Source: Pseudomonadota bacterium
GTDB taxonomy: Bacteria; Pseudomonadota; Alphaproteobacteria; Rhizobiales; Xanthobacteraceae
Assembly (NCBI GenBank): GCA_023417665.1
Contig: JAEZFA010000309.1
Span: forward strand, 1 to 22,516
Length of the DNA stretch: 22,516 nucleotides
Reading direction: 5' to 3'
In this document: positions 7,512 to 14,710 of the stretch, in pieces
Position numbering within the stretch: position 1 is the stretch's first letter
How the letters are laid out: each line of letters begins with the position of its first letter
The notes under the pieces: generated by a model
Databases searched by the model: none
Seen by the model: only the letters and a program-made list of their open reading frames with translations
Told to the model about the DNA's origin: nothing
Translations under genes and position numbers: made by a program

Positions 7512-7759
7512 GGTGTTTTCTCGTGGTTGCCCACTTTATAGCCGGGTTCGGACATCGCCGCTCGTGCGATCCTGCGGATACGCTATGACGAAAGTCTGCA
7601 ACCGGAGGCAATCCGATACCCCGATTCTACCACGGATTGCAGTCTGCAATCAGGATTTCGTGGCTCCAAGGGACGTTGCAGCGTGACAATCGCTGGTTCC
7701 GCCGGGCGCGGCAGCCTGCCGGCAAATTTATTGTTTAATGAAAACGCCCCGAACGCGGC
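7512..7759. promoter_or_regulatory. Divergent intergenic region with two inverted repeats
   Basis: This 248-nt gap separates the divergent MFS and BcsS-like genes and must hold promoters in both directions. It contains a palindrome GATTGCAG-T-CTGCAATC (7635-7651). An overlapping inverted repeat pairs GCAATCCG (7608-7615) with CGGATTGC (7633-7640). The shared GCAATC/GATTGC word suggests one dimeric regulator with more than one site. I see no convincing small gene; an ATG at 7738 opens only a short reading frame rich in Arg. Confidence 0.4.
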
Positions 7760-8545
7760 GTGGCAAAGCGCGCGGGCATTGCAAGATTAGTCGGTGCGGC
7801 GCTCTTCGGCGCCGGCGCGATCCTGCCCGCCTCAGCGGCCGAAACTTATGAGCGGCTGTTTCGCCCGCTCGCGCAAATGGCGGCTCCCTACCTGCATCGG
7901 AAAACCGACTTCTTCAGCGGCATCGATTTTTCGGACGCCTCCGCGTTTGCCTGGATGGGCGTCACTTATGCTCCCGCCGGAACGCTGATCGAAGATGGCT
8001 GGCGCATTCGCTTCACCGGCGGCGCCGGACGCTATACCTACCGGACCACGATCGTGCCCGGCGGCGTCAACGATGCGAATGTCCAGACCGCCGAGTTGCT
8101 CGGCGGCTATCGCAAGACGTTCGACAACATACTGGGCCAGCGCGTTTATGTCGGCGCTTTCGTGGGCCTGAACCACGAGAACCAGCTTCTTGCACTTCCC
8201 GATCCCTTCAATCCCACGCAGGGCAGCGCAACCGGCGCGAAAGCCGTACTCGATCTCTATGCGCGAGTTTCCGGTCACTACATCCTGAGCGGCTTCGCCT
8301 CGATTTCGACCGTGCATCGGAAGTATCAGGCCAAGGCGACATTGCTCCATGCATGGAGCCCGCAATGGGCATTCGGCATCGAGGCCGCGACCATGGGCGA
8401 CGCGCGCTATTCCGAAAACCGCGCCGGCCTCGCCGCCTCGCTGACCTGGAACAACCGGATTATTTCGCTATCCGGAGGCACGCTCGACAATACCGGCCGC
8501 GGCAGCGGCGCTTATGCAACGCTCTCGGTCTATGCACCCTTCTGA
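7760..8545 (+). CDS. BcsS-like outer-membrane protein
   Basis: This encodes a 261-residue exported protein resembling the cellulose biosynthesis protein BcsS family of alphaproteobacteria. The start is a GTG at 7760: the frame is closed by a stop at 7739-7741, and the signal peptide (AALFGAGAILPASAAE) begins soon after. The mature part has many alternating hydrophobic strands and tyrosines, with GWRIRFTGGAGRYTYRT (about 82-98), ELLGGYRKTF and GAFVGLNHE. It ends in LSVYAPF, whose terminal Phe is typical of outer-membrane beta-barrels. No cellulose synthase genes lie nearby, so a role in cellulose export is only suggested by the family. The gap to the next coding start is about 93 nt. Confidence 0.65.
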   Translation: MAKRAGIARLVGAALFGAGAILPASAAETYERLFRPLAQMAAPYLHRKTDFFSGIDFSDASAFAWMGVTYAPAGTLIEDGWRIRFTGGAGRYTYRTTIVPGGVNDANVQTAELLGGYRKTFDNILGQRVYVGAFVGLNHENQLLALPDPFNPTQGSATGAKAVLDLYARVSGHYILSGFASISTVHRKYQAKATLLHAWSPQWAFGIEAATMGDARYSENRAGLAASLTWNNRIISLSGGTLDNTGRGSGAYATLSVYAPF

Positions 8546-8638
8546 GTGCTCGTCCTCCGCAGAAAACCGAAAAAGCTTCCAGCAAAAGCCGTGCGGGACT
8601 ACATTCCGCCGCGACTCTTTGCGATATTTTCCGGCGAC

Positions 8639-10003
8639 ATGATGCTTCCTTCCGGCGATCTCCTGGGCCCGCTTTTCGCCAGCGCGAAGATGCGCAACCT
8701 GTTCTCCGATCACGCGATGCTGCAGCGCATGCTCGATGTGGAAGCGGCCCTCGCGCGCGCGGAAGCAGCAGCGCGCGTCATCCCGCAACAGGCCGCAGCC
8801 CCCATCGCCGCAGCCTGTCAGGCAAAGCGCTTCGATATCGCCGCGCTCGGCAACGCCGCCGCGAACGCCGGCAATGTTGCGATCCCGCTCGTCAAGGCGC
8901 TGACCGCGGAAGTCGCGAAACGCGACAAGGAAGCATCGCGCTTCGTTCATTGGGGCGCGACCAGCCAGGACATCATCGACACCGCAACCGTGCTTGCGCT
9001 GCGTGACGCAGCGAACTTGCTCGATCGCGATCTCAGGCGCGCCATCAAGGGATTTGTTTCGCTCGCGAAGAAGCATCGCAAGACCGTGATGTCCGGCCGA
9101 ACCTGGCTACAACAGGCGCTGCCCACGACATTCGGCCTCAAGGCCGCAGAATATGCGGAGAGCCTGTCGCGTGCGCGAACCCGCATTGCCGGAGCGGTTG
9201 ATGATGCGCTCGTGCTGCAATTCGGCGGCGCCTCCGGTACGCTTGCCGCGCTCGGTAGCAAAGGCGGCCTTGTCGCGCGCAGACTAGGCAAGGAACTGGA
9301 CCTCGCCGTTCCTTCCGTGCCGTGGCACGCCCACTCCGATCGCCTCGCAAGCGCCGCATCCGCCATTGCGATCGCTATTGGCGAATGCGGAAAGATCGCT
9401 CGCGACATTTCGCTCCTGATGCAGACGGAAGTCGGCGAAGCCTTCGAGCCGGCAGGCGCCGGCCGCGGCGGGTCTTCGACCATGCCGCAGAAGCGCAATC
9501 CTGCGCTGTCCGCGCAGATCCTTGCAGCGGCAAACCTCGCGCCGGGACTGATCGGCTCGCTGCTTTCCGGGCTGACGCATGAGCACGAACGTGGTGTCGG
9601 CGGCTGGCAGGCAAGCTGGCTTGCATTGCCGCAGCTTCTGCTCGTCGCGTCCGGTGCCTTCGAACGCACCGCCGAAATCGCGTCCGGTCTTGAAATCGAC
9701 CGGGCCCGCATGCGCGCGAACCTCGATATTTCGCACGGCCTGATCATGGCCGAAGCGGTGCAGTTTGCGCTCGGCAAGAAGCTCGGCCGCATGGAGGCGC
9801 ACGAGCTGCTTGCGAAGGCATCGAAACGCGCAATCGCCGAAGGAACGCACCTGAAGGATGTGTTGCTTTCGCTGCCGGAAGCATCCGGCGTCCTGTCGGA
9901 TAAGCAGCTTGATGAAGTGTTCGACCCGGCAGGCTATCTCGGCGAAGCGGAACGCTTCATCGAAGCCGCGCTCGCGCAGGTGGAACGCGAACTCCAGAAG
10001 TAA
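8639..10003 (+). CDS. pcaB: 3-carboxy-cis,cis-muconate cycloisomerase
   Basis: This 454-residue enzyme of the fumarase/aspartase superfamily converts beta-carboxy-cis,cis-muconate to gamma-carboxymuconolactone in protocatechuate catabolism. Superfamily motifs are HWGATSQD (104-111) and the signature GGSSTMPQKRNP (277-288). The HWGATSQDIIDTATVL form and the C-terminal extension are typical of PcaB rather than adenylosuccinate lyase. The start at 8639 (or the adjacent ATG at 8642) gives the usual N-terminus (LLGPLFASAKMRNLFSD). The frame stays open back to a GTG at 8546, but that extension has no family character. pcaD starts 13 nt after the stop, and pcaC follows, so the three form an operon covering consecutive steps. 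Confidence 0.93.
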   Translation: MMLPSGDLLGPLFASAKMRNLFSDHAMLQRMLDVEAALARAEAAARVIPQQAAAPIAAACQAKRFDIAALGNAAANAGNVAIPLVKALTAEVAKRDKEASRFVHWGATSQDIIDTATVLALRDAANLLDRDLRRAIKGFVSLAKKHRKTVMSGRTWLQQALPTTFGLKAAEYAESLSRARTRIAGAVDDALVLQFGGASGTLAALGSKGGLVARRLGKELDLAVPSVPWHAHSDRLASAASAIAIAIGECGKIARDISLLMQTEVGEAFEPAGAGRGGSSTMPQKRNPALSAQILAAANLAPGLIGSLLSGLTHEHERGVGGWQASWLALPQLLLVASGAFERTAEIASGLEIDRARMRANLDISHGLIMAEAVQFALGKKLGRMEAHELLAKASKRAIAEGTHLKDVLLSLPEASGVLSDKQLDEVFDPAGYLGEAERFIEAALAQVERELQK

Positions 10004-10016
10004 TACGGGAAGCGAA

Positions 10017-10796
10017 ATGCCGACACTTCAAGCCAACGGAATAACCGTCCACTACCAGATCGACGGCAACGACAGCGCGCCGCCGCTCGTGCTTTCGAAC
10101 TCGCTCGGCACCAATCTGCATATGTGGGACAATCAGGTCGATGCGCTTTCGAAGCGCTTTCGCGTAATCCGCTACGACACGCGCGGACACGGCCGGACCG
10201 AAGCACCCGCCGGGCCCTACACCTTCAGGCAACTCGGCGAAGATGCAATCGCACTCCTCGACACCCTGAAGCTCGCAAAGGTGCGCTTCTGCGGCCTTTC
10301 GATGGGCGGCATGATCGGCATGTGGCTCGCGCGCCATGCGCCGGAACGCATCGAACAACTCGTGCTCTGCAACACCGCCGCCAAGTTCGGCATGCCGGCA
10401 ATCTGGAACCAGCGCATTGCCACCGTCCGCGCATCCGGCATGACGGCGATCACAAGCTCCGTAATCGAGCGCTGGTTCTCGAAGAACTTTCGTGACGCCT
10501 CGCAAAAGGAAATCGACCCCATCGTCGAGATGCTGCACACGACCAAGCCGGAAGGCTATGCTGGCTGTTGCGCCGCGATCCGCGACGTCGACCAGCGCTG
10601 GCCGATCGGCGAAATCGCGACCCCGGTGCTGGTCATCGGCGGCAAGCTCGATCCTGCAACGCCGTATGAAGCGGCGGAATTGATTGCATCCCGCATTCCG
10701 GGGGCAAAGCTCGTCGGCCTCGATGCAGCGCACCTTTCCAATATCGAGCAGCCTGCGGCCTTCTCGAAGGCGCTCAACGAATTCCTGAAAAGCTGA
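10017..10796 (+). CDS. pcaD: 3-oxoadipate enol-lactonase
   Basis: This 259-residue alpha/beta-hydrolase converts 3-oxoadipate enol-lactone to 3-oxoadipate (beta-ketoadipate). The catalytic triad is visible as Ser95 in GLSMGG, Asp212 in GGKLDPATP and His239 in AAHLSNIE. The oxyanion-hole region is LSNSLGTNLHMW (26-37), characteristic of enol-lactonases. The start at 10017 has GGGA about 7 nt upstream and follows pcaB by 13 nt. The segment YAGCCAAIRDVD (181-192) is also typical of PcaD. It acts directly after the product of the next gene, pcaC, in the cytoplasm. Confidence 0.95.
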   Translation: MPTLQANGITVHYQIDGNDSAPPLVLSNSLGTNLHMWDNQVDALSKRFRVIRYDTRGHGRTEAPAGPYTFRQLGEDAIALLDTLKLAKVRFCGLSMGGMIGMWLARHAPERIEQLVLCNTAAKFGMPAIWNQRIATVRASGMTAITSSVIERWFSKNFRDASQKEIDPIVEMLHTTKPEGYAGCCAAIRDVDQRWPIGEIATPVLVIGGKLDPATPYEAAELIASRIPGAKLVGLDAAHLSNIEQPAAFSKALNEFLKS

Positions 10797-10835
10797 GCCG
10801 CTCGCCTGCAAAGCGAACGCTCGCGGAGAATAAAA

Positions 10836-11225
10836 ATGGACGAGAAAGAACGACACGACAAAGGCATGACCCGCCGCCGCAAGGTGCTCGGCAATCAATG
10901 GGTCGATCGTTCGATCGCGAACAAGAACGACTTCAACAGTGAGTTTCAGGATCTCATCACGCGCTATGCATGGGGTGAAATCTGGACCCGGCCGCATTTC
11001 GACGAGCGCACGCGGCGCCTGATCGTGATCGGGTCCATGGTCGCGCTCGGCCGCTGGGAGGAATATCGCCTGCATGTTCGCGCAGCCATGACGGAAGGCG
11101 GCTTCACCAAGGACGACATCAAGGAACTTCTTATGCAGCAGGCGATTTATTGTGGCGTGCCGGCTGCAAATACGGCGTTTCACGAAGCCGCAGTGGTGTT
11201 TGCCGAGATCGAAAAGGCCGGCTGA
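10836..11225 (+). CDS. pcaC: 4-carboxymuconolactone decarboxylase
   Basis: This 129-residue protein decarboxylates gamma-carboxymuconolactone to 3-oxoadipate enol-lactone, the step between PcaB and PcaD. Family features are the N-terminal GMTRRRKVLGNQWVDRS, the central ERTRRLIVIGSMVALGRWEE (about 57-76), HVRAA (about 80-84) and YCGVPAANTAF (about 104-114). It is a stand-alone decarboxylase, not fused to the lactonase as in some actinobacteria. GGAG at 10825-10828 precedes the ATG. The gap after pcaD is 39 nt. The order here is B-D-C; the pcaGH dioxygenase genes, often clustered with these in rhizobia, are not in the window. Confidence 0.95.
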   Translation: MDEKERHDKGMTRRRKVLGNQWVDRSIANKNDFNSEFQDLITRYAWGEIWTRPHFDERTRRLIVIGSMVALGRWEEYRLHVRAAMTEGGFTKDDIKELLMQQAIYCGVPAANTAFHEAAVVFAEIEKAG

Positions 11226-11335
11226 TTTCCTGCTTTATCGCGAAACCGTGAAGCGGCCGGCGCTGTTCAATCGCGCGCCCGGCCCTAAGCTCTCCGTGCG
11301 CGCTCATCCGCAGCCATCGCCACGGAGTCCGAATA

Positions 11336-12412
11336 ATGGCCGTCGACATTCGCAAGGGCATGCCCTCCACCCATCTCGATCGGGCCGAGTGGGAGCGGCG
11401 CTTCCGGGAGCAGTTTTTCGATCCGGCCTTCGGCGACGTCGAAAAGGAAATTGCGAAGATCGCGGAAGTCGCGTGGCAATCCTATGACGAGTACCGGAAG
11501 AATCCGCGCAAGGCGCGTGCCGGCGATGAATTTTCAAAACCTGATTTCGAGTTGCCGGTCGAATGGCTCGATACCCGCGCGAAGATCATGGAAGCCCAAC
11601 GACGTCAGGCCAGCGCGGCTTCCCCTTCCCGCATCCTGCTGATCAACGGCTCCATGCGAAGCGACCAGACCTGCCCGGGCGAAATGTCGAAAAGCTGGCG
11701 GCTCGCACAAATGGCCAGGACGCTGTTCGACGAGCAGCCGGACTTCGAAGTCGACCTCCTCGACTTGAGCCTGCTTGCATCCGAGGCGGAGAAGAAAATC
11801 TATCCCTGCAAGTCGTGTGTCTCGACCGCGATGCCGCTCTGCCACTGGCCCTGCACCTGTTACCCGAATTTTGCGATGGGTCAGGTCAACGACTGGATGG
11901 CCGAAATCTATCCGAAATGGGTCGCAGCCCACGGCGTAATGATCGTGACGCCGGTGAACTGGTATCAGGCGCCGAGCGGACTGAAGGCGATGATCGACCG
12001 GCTGGTCTGCGCCGATGGCGGCAACCCCGACCCCACCACCACCGAAATGAAGAAGGTGGCGCCGGCGAAAGAACTCGAATTGAACGGCTGGCCTTATCCG
12101 CGGCATCTTGCGGGCCGCGCTTTCGCGCTCGCGGTTCACGGCGACACCGCGGGCGTCGAAACGCTGCGCCGGATTCTTGGCGACTGGCTGCAGGACATCG
12201 GCCTCATTCCCTGCGGACGCAAATCGCAGTTCGGACAGTATCTCGGCTATTACGAGCCTTACGCGACGAGCCACGAAGAGCTCGACGCAAACACCGACTT
12301 TCAGGAGGACGTAAAGAATGCGGCCCGCGCGTTGATCGAGGGCGTCAAGCGTCTCCGCAAGGGCGAGCTGCGCCAGCCCGACAGCGGCTTGAAGGAATCC
12401 CGTCCAAAATAA
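11336..12412 (+). CDS. Flavodoxin-fold NAD(P)H-dependent oxidoreductase, Cys-rich
   Basis: This 358-residue protein has a flavodoxin-like FMN reductase fold starting at residue 98 (SRILLINGSMRSDQT, the phosphate-binding loop). IVTPVNWYQAPSGLKAMIDRL (203-223) is typical of NADPH-dependent FMN reductases. Two features stand out. A charged N-terminal extension of about 97 residues precedes the fold. A cysteine cluster also lies inside the fold, with Cys158, 161, 169, 173 and 175 (spacing CX2CX7CX3CXC), which could bind an iron-sulfur cluster or zinc. CGGAG lies 9 nt before the ATG. It starts 110 nt after pcaC on the same strand, so it may be part of the aromatic-degradation unit, perhaps as a quinone or electron-transfer reductase; that role is inference. 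It ends 3 nt from the convergent AraC gene. Confidence 0.82.
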   Translation: MAVDIRKGMPSTHLDRAEWERRFREQFFDPAFGDVEKEIAKIAEVAWQSYDEYRKNPRKARAGDEFSKPDFELPVEWLDTRAKIMEAQRRQASAASPSRILLINGSMRSDQTCPGEMSKSWRLAQMARTLFDEQPDFEVDLLDLSLLASEAEKKIYPCKSCVSTAMPLCHWPCTCYPNFAMGQVNDWMAEIYPKWVAAHGVMIVTPVNWYQAPSGLKAMIDRLVCADGGNPDPTTTEMKKVAPAKELELNGWPYPRHLAGRAFALAVHGDTAGVETLRRILGDWLQDIGLIPCGRKSQFGQYLGYYEPYATSHEELDANTDFQEDVKNAARALIEGVKRLRKGELRQPDSGLKESRPK

Positions 12413-12415
12413 GAT

Positions 12416-13321
12416 CTAGTGCGTGCGTTCCCGCGAGCGCATCGCCGCCTCGCGAAAAGCCTGCGGCGTCGAGCCGGTCTGCTTCTTGAAGAAGCGGGCA
12501 AAATGCGACGGATCGGCAAAAGCGAGATCATAGGCAACCTCGCCGATCGTGAGATCGGTGAACACGAGTTGCCGCTTCGCTTCCGTCAGCAATCGCTGCC
12601 GCAACAGATGCCCGGCGGTGACGCCGGTTGCGCGCTTGACGTGATCGTTGAGGCGATCCGCGGTCATGGCGAGCTTGCTTGCGTAGAAGCCGATCTGCCG
12701 CTCGGAGCGGAAATGCTCCTCGATCAGCCGGCGAAGCTCCTCGACGGTCGCGTCGGCCGGCGCAAGTGTAATCGTGCCAGAAAGCGCACGGCTCGCGGCG
12801 AGCCGCGCGACTTCGACGCCGATCAAGGCGAGCATCGCGCGCATCGCGACCTCAAACCCTTCGCGGCCGAGAAACTCTTCTTCCAGCAGTTCGCGGCAGA
12901 GCCCGGAGAGCCGCGCGATTTCCGGCTGCGCCATCTGCATCAGCGGCTGCGCGGCGATATGTTTCAGCCGCGCAAGCGCGACATTGGCCTGCTCGCCCAG
13001 CGTCGAGGTCACGTCTTCGGTGAAATTGATGACGAATCCTTCGGTCACTTTCGGGTGGAAGCGGAAGCCATGCGCAACCGTCGGCGCAAGCACCATCACC
13101 GCCGGCGCTTCGAATTCGATCGATTCTGCCTCCAGGTCGAGCGTGCCGCCGCCCTGTTCGATCAGCATGATCTGGAACAGGTTGCGATGGCGATGCGGAG
13201 CGATCGTCCAGTTATGTCCCGGCGCACGGCTGGTCACGCGCTCGATATGAACGAAATCGAACGCCTGATCGTCCGGCGGATCGCCGTAAAGATGGAAAAG
13301 CGGAAGTGTCGCGCGCTTCAT
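12416..13321 (-). CDS. AraC family transcriptional regulator
   Basis: This 301-residue regulator has an N-terminal cupin-like sensor domain (PHRHRNLFQIMLIEQGGG, 42-59; VLAPTVAHGFRF, 77-88). The C-terminal AraC double helix-turn-helix domain lies at about 195-292, with IGEVAYDLAFADPSHFARFFKKQTGSTPQAFR forming its second motif (given as positions 259-290). It resembles PobR-type regulators of 4-hydroxybenzoate catabolism, which would suit the neighbouring pca genes, but the link is only by resemblance and position. The ATG at 13321 gives a normal N-terminus although no clear ribosome site precedes it. A GTG at 13363 with GAGAGA just upstream would add 14 residues. Confidence 0.85.
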   Translation of the reverse strand: MKRATLPLFHLYGDPPDDQAFDFVHIERVTSRAPGHNWTIAPHRHRNLFQIMLIEQGGGTLDLEAESIEFEAPAVMVLAPTVAHGFRFHPKVTEGFVINFTEDVTSTLGEQANVALARLKHIAAQPLMQMAQPEIARLSGLCRELLEEEFLGREGFEVAMRAMLALIGVEVARLAASRALSGTITLAPADATVEELRRLIEEHFRSERQIGFYASKLAMTADRLNDHVKRATGVTAGHLLRQRLLTEAKRQLVFTDLTIGEVAYDLAFADPSHFARFFKKQTGSTPQAFREAAMRSRERTH

Positions 13322-13387
13322 GGGGGCGCAAAATAAGTCAGCCAGTGAGCAAAAGAAAAGCACTCTCTCGCAACAAGCTTTATAGGA

Positions 13388-13414
13388 AAAACCCCGCCAT
13401 GGGGGCGGGGTTTT
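13388..13414 (-). terminator. Intrinsic terminator after the Q/G-rich gene
   Basis: A perfect 11-bp stem pairs AAAACCCCGCC (13388-13398) with GGCGGGGTTTT (13404-13414) around a 5-nt loop. Read on the minus strand it ends in five T residues, as expected for a terminator of the small gene that stops at 13433. The A/T arms make it partly bidirectional. Confidence 0.85.
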
Positions 13415-13432
13415 CCCAACAAGTGCAGTAAG

Positions 13433-13588
13433 TTAGCGCTTCTGCTGCTGGCCTCCCTGCTGACCACCCTGTTGGCCGCCGTGCTGGCCGCCCTGACCGG
13501 GGTTCTGCTGGTTCTGCTGGCCGCCACCGCGTTGCTGGTTCTGCTGACCGCTTTGCTGCTGGTTCCGGTCGTTCGGATTGTTCGCCAT
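13433..13588 (-). CDS. Q/G/N-rich 51-residue microprotein
   Basis: This 51-residue protein consists of 20 Gln, 13 Gly and 7 Asn; only Met1 and Ala2 supply any hydrophobic character besides two prolines. It begins MANNPNDRNQQQSG and ends in repeated GGQQ units and QQQKR. It has no signal peptide, membrane segment or aromatic residue and is predicted to be disordered. The ATG at 13588 has AAGGAG about 8 nt upstream. A strong terminator lies 19 nt after the stop, so it looks like a real, separately transcribed gene despite low complexity. It is divergent from livH. The family is not recognised. The opposite strand reads as a Leu-rich frame, a by-product of the CTG/CAG composition. Confidence 0.7.
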   Translation of the reverse strand: MANNPNDRNQQQSGQQNQQRGGGQQNQQNPGQGGQHGGQQGGQQGGQQQKR

Positions 13589-13668
13589 GGTCCTGCTCCT
13601 TGCACTGACCTCCCTCGTTTCGATCAAACACGCCGTTTCGCGCTTCGTTCCCGGAACTTTCACGGGTT

Positions 13669-13686
13669 TTGCATTCCCGAATGCAA
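13669..13686. promoter_or_regulatory. Palindromic candidate operator between divergent genes
   Basis: TTGCATTC and its reverse complement GAATGCAA are separated by 2 nt (CC). The site lies in the 204-nt gap between the divergent Q/G-rich gene and livH, about 80 nt from the first and about 106 nt from the second, where a regulator of either could bind. It is too short and T-poor to be a terminator. The regulator is unknown. Confidence 0.4.
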
Positions 13687-13792
13687 CGCAAAACTGGAAA
13701 ACGGAACCGGCCGATTTGTCCCGAGGTGCCGCTTCACGTTAGGTTCGAACACGGGAAAGGGACCGCGCCGGCAGAAGCGCGGAAAGGGTTGA

Positions 13793-14710
13793 ATGGAGTA
13801 CTTTCTCCAGCAGTTGATCAACGGCCTGGCACTGGGCTCGATCTACGGCCTGGTCGCGATCGGCTACACGATGGTCTACGGGATCATCGGTATGATCAAT
13901 TTCGCGCATGGCGACATCTTCATGGTGGGCGCCTTTATCGCGCTGATCGCATTTTTGATTCTCATCGCCATCGGCATCACCGCGATACCGCTGGCGCTGT
14001 TTCTGGTGCTTTTGATCGCGATGCTGCTGACCTCGCTTTACGGCTGGGCCGTCGAGCGCATCGCCTATCGTCCGCTGCGCGGCTCCTTCCGTCTCGCGCC
14101 GCTGATTTCGGCGATCGGCATGTCGATCGTGCTGCAGAATTATGTGCAGCTCGCGCAAGGGGCGCGCGTAAAGACGCTGCCGCCCCTCGTCACCGGCGTG
14201 CATACGTTGCTTGATTTCGGCAATCGCCTTGTCGTGCAGATTTCCAACATTCAGATCCTCATCATCCTGACGACACTGGCCCTGATGACCGGCTTCTCCT
14301 GGCTCGTCGCATCGACAAGCCTGGGCCGCGACATGCGCGCCTGCGAGCAGGACCTGAAAATGGCGGCACTCCTCGGCGTCGACACCAATCGCACGATCTC
14401 GCTGACCTTCCTGATCGGCGCCGCCCTCGCCTCCGTCGCCGGCATCATGTACCTGCTCTATTACGGCGTGATTGATTTCCACATCGGTTTCGTCGCCGGC
14501 GTGAAGGCGTTCACCGCTGCCGTGCTCGGCGGCATCGGTTCGCTCCCCGGCGCGATGCTGGGCGGACTGCTCATCGGCCTCATCGAAACGTACTGGTCGG
14601 CTTATTTCTCGGTGCAGTACAAGGATGTCGCCGCCTTCTCGATCCTGATCGTGGTCCTGATCTTCATGCCGACCGGCATTCTCGGCCGACCGGAAGTCGA
14701 AAAAGTATGA
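13793..14710 (+). CDS. livH: Branched-chain amino acid ABC transporter permease LivH
   Basis: This 305-residue integral membrane protein is the first permease of a high-affinity branched-chain amino acid ABC importer. The N-terminal segment ALGSIYGLVAIGYTMVYGI (15-33) followed by GMINFAHGDIFMVGAF is the family hallmark. The conserved GGIGSLPGAMLGGLLIGLIE (about 242-261) lies near the C-terminus. About eight hydrophobic segments are visible. AAAGGG lies shortly before the ATG. The stop overlaps the livM start as ATGA. The set may transport leucine, isoleucine and valine or related amides and aromatic acids; such systems have broad and variable specificity in rhizobia. Confidence 0.93.
   Translation: MEYFLQQLINGLALGSIYGLVAIGYTMVYGIIGMINFAHGDIFMVGAFIALIAFLILIAIGITAIPLALFLVLLIAMLLTSLYGWAVERIAYRPLRGSFRLAPLISAIGMSIVLQNYVQLAQGARVKTLPPLVTGVHTLLDFGNRLVVQISNIQILIILTTLALMTGFSWLVASTSLGRDMRACEQDLKMAALLGVDTNRTISLTFLIGAALASVAGIMYLLYYGVIDFHIGFVAGVKAFTAAVLGGIGSLPGAMLGGLLIGLIETYWSAYFSVQYKDVAAFSILIVVLIFMPTGILGRPEVEKV

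Noticed and set aside
9957..11183. Long minus-strand open frame across pcaD and pcaC
   Set aside because: It is antisense to two firmly identified enzymes, is rich in Arg, His and Ala and has no motif; such frames are common in GC-rich DNA.
13388..13414. Repeats or hairpins here as part of a CRISPR array or mobile element
   Set aside because: It is a single hairpin with a T run, fully explained as a terminator; no repeat-spacer series or transposase is present in the window.
13472..13792. Leu/Val-rich open frame on the plus strand opposite the Q/G-rich gene
   Set aside because: It is the mirror of CAG/GGC-type codons in the minus-strand gene; it has no ribosome site, and its second half is not protein-like.
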